DNA of 5,264 bases. Source: Planctomycetota bacterium (lineage in GTDB: Bacteria > Planctomycetota > B143-G9). The notes under the pieces are model-generated. The model did no database searches. It was given only the letters and a program-made list of their open reading frames with translations, and had not been told where the DNA came from. The stretch is taken from NCBI GenBank assembly GCA_003644275.1, contig QNBY01000102.1, forward strand, positions 1-5,264, read 5' to 3'. How positions within the stretch are numbered: position 1 is the first letter of the stretch; every line of letters begins with the position of its first letter. The translations under genes and the position numbers were made by a program. Shown in pieces: positions 1 through 2,925 of the stretch.

Positions 1-1327
1 AACGGCGCTTCATGCGGCCGAGGATGATGTCGAGGTGGAGCTCACCCATTCCGGAGATGACGAGCTCGTTCGTGGCGCGGGTGCGCTCGCTGCGGAAGGT
101 GGGGTCTTCCTCGGCGGCCTTGGCGACGGCGTTGGATATCTTCTGCTCGTCGCCGCGGGACTTGGGCTCGAGCGCGAGGCTGACCATGGGGGTGGGATAG
201 GGGATGTCGGGGAAGACCACCTTCGCGTTGGGGTCGCAGATGGTGGCGGAGTTGGCGAGGGAATCTATTCGGGAGACGACCACTATCTCGCCCGCGGAGA
301 CGGAGGGGACTTCCTTCTGGTCCTTGCCCTGGACGAGGAAGAGGTGGGAGAGTTTCACGGTCTCGCCGGAAGCGGAGTTGAAGACGGTGTCGCCTGCGGA
401 GACGGAGCCGCGCACGACGCGGAAGTAGGCGAGCTTTCCGACGAAGGGGTCGGTCTGTATGCGGAAGACCTGCGCGGCGAGGGGGCCGTCGGGGTCGAAG
501 GGGACCTCGGTATCGGAGCCGTCGGGCGTCTTCGCGGGGCGGGGGGGCATGTCGGCGGGGCTGGGGAAGTAGGAGGCGATGAAGTCGAGCATCTCGCGCA
601 CGCCGATGTTCTTCTCGGCGGCGGTGAAGAAGAGGGGATAGACGGAGCCCTGGAGCATGGCGGGGCCGAGCACGCGGGCGAATTCCTCGGGGGTGAGCTC
701 GCCGGAGTCGAGGTACTTGTCCATGAGTTCCTCGTCGGCCTCGACGACGGCCTCGTAGAGTTCGGCGCGGTAGTTCTCGTCGCCTTCCTCGTCGAGGACG
801 TTCGTCACCTTCGAGAAGGCGGGGCCGGCGGCGTCGGGGAGGTTGACGGGTATGACGCGGCTTCCGAAGAGGGAGCGGAGGTTCTCGAGGACCTCGAGGG
901 GGCGGGTGTTCTCGCCGTCCACCTTGTTCAAGACGAAGGCGCGGGGCTTGCCGAATTCCTCGGCGAGTTTCCATATCTTCTTGGTTCCGACCTCGATGCC
1001 GTTGACGGCGGAGACGGTTATCAGCGCCACGTCGGCGGCCCAGAGGCCGGAGACGGCGGAGCCTATGAAATCGGCGTAGCCGGGAGCGTCGAGCAGGTAG
1101 ATGCGCTTGCCCTCGGTGTCGGCGTGGAGCACGGAGAGGTCTATGGAGATGGAGCGCTCCTTTTCCTCCACGTCGTAGTCGGAGACGGTGTTCTTTGCGG
1201 AGACGGAACCGAGCCTCGTCGTCATGCCGGCGTTGTAGAGCAACGCCTCTGCGATGGAGGTCTTGCCGGTGCTGCCGTGCCCCACGAGCACGACGGAGCG
1301 AAGGTCCTTCGTCTGGAAGTCGGCCAT
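1..1327 (-). CDS. fusA: Elongation factor G-like translational GTPase (EF-G paralogue type), C-terminus outside window
   Basis: A cytoplasmic translational GTPase of the EF-G family, which drives tRNA-mRNA translocation on the ribosome using GTP. The 442 visible residues cover the G domain (about 1-275), domain II (about 283-375) and the start of domain III (from about 380). Domains IV and V of the usual 690-700 residues lie beyond position 1. Visible motifs are the P-loop GHGSTGKTS (16-24), switch II DAPGYADF (80-87), NKVD (134-137), TAAEKNIGV (235-243) and the domain III signature GMGELHLDI (426-434). The closest match from memory is the EF-G-like or EF-G-2 group (DTPGYADF, GHGGSGKTS), not canonical EF-G (DTPGHVDF, AHIDAGKT). 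The catalytic His is Tyr84, the P-loop Asp is Ser19 and the switch I Thr is Ser61. ATG at 1327 is chosen because GGAGG lies 7 nt upstream and the P-loop is correctly placed. Codons are strongly C-ending. Whether this is the only EF-G in the genome or a second copy cannot be seen here. Confidence 0.93.
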   Translation of the reverse strand, partial: MADFQTKDLRSVVLVGHGSTGKTSIAEALLYNAGMTTRLGSVSAKNTVSDYDVEEKERSISIDLSVLHADTEGKRIYLLDAPGYADFIGSAVSGLWAADVALITVSAVNGIEVGTKKIWKLAEEFGKPRAFVLNKVDGENTRPLEVLENLRSLFGSRVIPVNLPDAAGPAFSKVTNVLDEEGDENYRAELYEAVVEADEELMDKYLDSGELTPEEFARVLGPAMLQGSVYPLFFTAAEKNIGVREMLDFIASYFPSPADMPPRPAKTPDGSDTEVPFDPDGPLAAQVFRIQTDPFVGKLAYFRVVRGSVSAGDTVFNSASGETVKLSHLFLVQGKDQKEVPSVSAGEIVVVSRIDSLANSATICDPNAKVVFPDIPYPTPMVSLALEPKSRGDEQKISNAVAKAAEEDPTFRSERTRATNELVISGMGELHLDIILGRMKRR

Positions 1328-1334
1328 GCTAAAT

Positions 1335-1339
1335 CCTCC
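1335..1339 (-). promoter_or_regulatory. Strong Shine-Dalgarno site of the EF-G-like gene
   Basis: On the minus strand the sequence reads GGAGG followed by 7 nt (ATTTAGC) and then ATG at 1327. It is the strongest ribosome binding site in the window and fixes the start codon. Confidence 0.85.
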
Positions 1340-1343
1340 GAAG

Positions 1344-1356
1344 CGGCTGTGAGCCG
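1344..1356 (-). other. Small hairpin just upstream of the EF-G-like ribosome binding site
   Basis: CGGCT and AGCCG pair perfectly over 5 bp around a 3-nt loop, 4 nt upstream of the GGAGG site. In the mRNA it would sit at the edge of the ribosome landing area. It is short and could be chance in GC-rich DNA. Confidence 0.3.
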
Positions 1357-1416
1357 ATGGGTTTACGTGCGGCCAAAAGGCACTAACATACGCTTCGCGA
1401 GCGCGGACGATAGCGC

Positions 1417-1452
1417 ATTCCGCCGCTCCCCTTCCCGGCGGAGGGGCGGAAT
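1417..1452. repeat. 13-bp inverted repeat (stem-loop) in the divergent intergenic region
   Basis: The arms ATTCCGCCGCTCC (1417-1429) and GGAGGGGCGGAAT (1440-1452) are complementary at 12 of 13 positions around a 10-nt loop. No T-run follows on either strand, so it does not look like an intrinsic terminator. If the EF-G-like gene is transcribed from the TATAAT box at 1497-1502, this stem lies inside its 5' leader. On DNA it could equally be an operator or a binding site for a dimeric protein. The structure is seen directly; the role is not known. Confidence 0.6.
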
Positions 1453-1479
1453 CGGCATCGGACGCGCTTCCCTAAAGGG

Positions 1480-1493
1480 ACGAGCGAACTCGT
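1480..1493. other. Short perfect hairpin ACGAG-CGAA-CTCGT
   Basis: A 5-bp perfect stem closes a 4-nt loop directly beside the -10 boxes of both divergent genes. On the minus strand it lies at the predicted transcript start. It is also next to a second small inverted repeat, TCCCT-AA-AGGGA (1469-1480), which shares its edge base. It could be an operator or a 5'-end structure; it is short enough to be chance. Confidence 0.3.
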
Positions 1494-1496
1494 GGG

Positions 1497-1524
1497 ATTA
1501 TAGTTTCCGGTAGCGTCCGTGCAA
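1497..1524 (-). promoter_or_regulatory. Putative sigma-70-type promoter of the EF-G-like gene
   Basis: Read on the minus strand, TTGCAC (1519-1524, keeping the TTG core of TTGACA) is followed after 16 bp by a perfect TATAAT (1497-1502). Transcription would start near 1490, giving a 5' leader of about 160 nt before ATG 1327. This is the best promoter match in the window. A perfect TATAAT is notable in such GC-rich DNA. Confidence 0.55.
1499..1504 (+). promoter_or_regulatory. Putative -10 element for purM
   Basis: TATAGT matches 5 of 6 positions of TATAAT and lies about 50 nt upstream of the purM start, which would give a leader of roughly 40 nt. No convincing -35 is seen 16-18 bp upstream. 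It overlaps the minus-strand TATAAT at 1497-1502, so the two genes may share one opened A+T-rich patch. Confidence 0.35.
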
Positions 1525-1540
1525 GTAAAAAGCGGTTGCG

Positions 1541-1545
1541 AAAGG
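1541..1545 (+). promoter_or_regulatory. Weak ribosome binding site of purM
   Basis: AAAGG lies 7 nt upstream of ATG 1553. This spacing favours ATG 1553 over the in-frame ATG at 1559, from which the site would be 13 nt away. Confidence 0.5.
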
Positions 1546-1552
1546 CGTTAAG

Positions 1553-2758
1553 ATGCCGATGGAGCACACTCCCGACGATGCTTCGACCTACGGCCTGCTG
1601 GGCGCCTCGGCGGACAAGCGGCAGGTGCACCGGGCGGTGAAGGCCGTGCCGCCCTCCATTTTTCCCGGCGCCTTCTGCCGGGTGCTTCCCGACCTGTTCG
1701 GGGGCGACGAGGCGATGTGCGTGATCTCCCACTCCGACAGCGCGGGCACGAAGTGCATAGTGGGCTACCTCGCCTGGCGCGAGACGGGCGAGGCCGCCGC
1801 GCTGGCCGGGCTCGCGACGGACGCTGCGGTGATGAACCTCGACGACGTGTGCTGCGCGGGCGCGAGGGGGCCGTTCGTGCTCTCCAACACCATAGCGAGG
1901 AACTACAGGCTGGTGGACGGCGAGGCGATAAAGGCGGTGATAGAGGGCTACCTCGCCTTCGCCGAGCGCATGGAGAAGTGGGGCGTGCGCGTGGAGATGG
2001 CGGGCGGCGAGACGGAGGACCTGGGGGACATAGTGCGCACGCTCACGGTGGGCGCGACGCTGACGGTCCGCTGCCGCCGCGACGAGATAGTGGACAACTC
2101 CCGCATACGGCCGGGGGACGCGATAATAGGGGTGTCCTCCACGGGCAAGGCGGCCTGGGAGGACGAGGAGAACTCCGGCATTTCGAGCAACGGGCTGACG
2201 CTGGCGCGCCACCGGCTGCTGCACCGGTCCTACCTGGAGAAGTACCCGGAGATAGCGGATCCGGGGCTCGGCGGCGGGCTCGCCTACACCGGCCCGTACA
2301 GGCTGGAGGATCCCCTGCCGGGCTCGGAGTCCACGGTGGGCGAGGCCGTGCTGACGCCCACGCGGACCTACGCGCCCTTCATCCTCGCGCTGCTGGGCGA
2401 GCTGGGGCAGGCGGTCCACGGGCTCGTGCATCTCACGGGCGGAGGGCAGGCGAAGAACCTGGGCTTCGGCAAAGGCATACACTACGTGAAGGCGGAGATG
2501 TTCGAGGTTCCGCCGGTGTTCGAGGCCGTCCGCACGGCGAGCGAGCCCCACATCCCGTGGCGGGAGATGTACCGGGTGTTCAACATGGGGCACCGGCTGG
2601 AGGTGATGGTTCCGCCCAAGTACGCGCGGGCGGTGATGGAGACGGCGGCGGGGTTCGGGCTGGACGCGCGCGTGGTGGGCCGGTGCGAGGAGAACGAGGG
2701 GGGCGGCAACCGGGTGACGGTGCGCACTCCGGAGGGGGACGAGAGCTACACGGCCTGA
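1553..2758 (+). CDS. purM: Phosphoribosylformylglycinamidine cyclo-ligase (AIR synthetase), long Bacteroidetes-like type
   Basis: The cytoplasmic PurM enzyme closes the imidazole ring in de novo purine synthesis: FGAM + ATP gives AIR + ADP + Pi. The 401-aa protein carries the family motifs in order: HSDSAGTK (60-67, E. coli TDGVGTK), MNLDD (94-98), AGGETEDLGD (150-159), a SSNG segment (211-214, E. coli HSNG), LTPTRTYAP (267-275), HLTGGG (293-298) and MYRVFNMGH (339-347, E. coli MYRTFNCG). It is longer than the roughly 345-residue enterobacterial enzyme. It resembles the approximately 390-residue Bacteroidetes form in details such as FPGAFCRVLPD, SNTIARN and GDIVRTL. Synthesis probably starts at ATG 1553 (AAAGG 7 nt upstream); Met3 is an alternative. 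It ends with TGA at 2756-2758. No other pur genes are adjacent. A PurM-related paralogue with another substrate is possible, but all main motifs are intact. Confidence 0.88.
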   Translation: MPMEHTPDDASTYGLLGASADKRQVHRAVKAVPPSIFPGAFCRVLPDLFGGDEAMCVISHSDSAGTKCIVGYLAWRETGEAAALAGLATDAAVMNLDDVCCAGARGPFVLSNTIARNYRLVDGEAIKAVIEGYLAFAERMEKWGVRVEMAGGETEDLGDIVRTLTVGATLTVRCRRDEIVDNSRIRPGDAIIGVSSTGKAAWEDEENSGISSNGLTLARHRLLHRSYLEKYPEIADPGLGGGLAYTGPYRLEDPLPGSESTVGEAVLTPTRTYAPFILALLGELGQAVHGLVHLTGGGQAKNLGFGKGIHYVKAEMFEVPPVFEAVRTASEPHIPWREMYRVFNMGHRLEVMVPPKYARAVMETAAGFGLDARVVGRCEENEGGGNRVTVRTPEGDESYTA

Positions 2759-2784
2759 AAAACGCAACGGCCGGGTCCGTGGAA

Positions 2785-2798
2785 TATACTATCGATAG
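2785..2798 (+). promoter_or_regulatory. -10-like TATACT overlapping the palindrome CTATCGATAG
   Basis: TATACT (2785-2790) matches 5 of 6 positions of TATAAT in the gap between purM and the lipoprotein gene, with no recognisable -35. It overlaps a perfect 10-bp palindrome, CTATCGATAG (2789-2798), by two bases. A promoter here would start transcription near 2797 and give the lipoprotein gene its own roughly 50-nt leader. The palindrome could be an operator. Confidence 0.35.
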
Positions 2799-2799
2799 G

Positions 2800-2816
2800 A
2801 GCGCGCCCCGCGCGCT
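2800..2816 (+). terminator. GC-rich hairpin with a distant T-run, weak terminator candidate
   Basis: AGCGCG (2800-2805) and CGCGCT (2811-2816) form a perfect 6-bp stem around a 5-nt loop. TTTTT follows only at 2824-2828, after a 7-nt gap, which is too far for a classical intrinsic terminator. It might end purM transcripts weakly, or form the 5' stem of a transcript started at the TATACT box. Confidence 0.25.
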
Positions 2817-2834
2817 GCGGTGGTTTTTCGCTCC

Positions 2835-2841
2835 GGGAAGG
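2835..2841 (+). promoter_or_regulatory. Ribosome binding site of the lipoprotein gene
   Basis: GGGAAGG lies 9 nt before GTG 2851. The in-frame ATG at 2878 has no purine-rich site in front of it, and the in-frame GTG at 2779 would put about 24 extra residues ahead of the signal peptide. The site therefore decides for GTG 2851. Confidence 0.5.
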
Positions 2842-2850
2842 CTCGAAGAA

Positions 2851-2925
2851 GTGAGAGAGAGAACCTCCGGCCGTCTCATGCTGTGCGCCGTGGTTGCGAC
2901 GCTCGCCGTCGCGGCGCTGGCGTGC
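2851..2925 (+). other. Lipoprotein signal peptide plus lipidated Cys25
   Basis: Residues 1-24 have a basic n-region (Arg2, Arg4, Arg8) and a hydrophobic Ala/Leu/Val core. The lipobox is Ala22-Leu23-Ala24-Cys25. The -3 Ala and -2 Leu are permitted but not the classic L-[AS]-[GA]-C order. Signal peptidase II would cut before Cys25. Confidence 0.65.

Noticed and set aside
42..974. A 310-codon minus-strand open frame inside the EF-G-like gene
   Set aside because: It is out of frame with the EF-G reading and its translation is Arg/Pro-rich without any motif.
1417..1452. Intrinsic terminator
   Set aside because: The stem is strong, but no T-run follows on either strand and the region lies between the starts of two divergent genes, where no transcript should end.
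35..1513. A 492-codon plus-strand open frame across the EF-G-like gene
   Set aside because: It is antisense to clear EF-G motifs, is extremely Gly/Glu/Val-rich, and runs through the promoter region. It mirrors GCC/CTC/GAC codons of the real gene.
1472..2767. A 431-codon minus-strand open frame antisense to purM
   Set aside because: It covers purM completely, and its His/Arg/Val/Ala-rich translation shows no recognisable motifs.
2779..2850. An earlier in-frame GTG start for the lipoprotein at 2779
   Set aside because: It would add 24 residues ahead of the signal peptide and overlaps the TATACT box. GTG 2851 has a spaced GGGAAGG site and a normal-length n-region.
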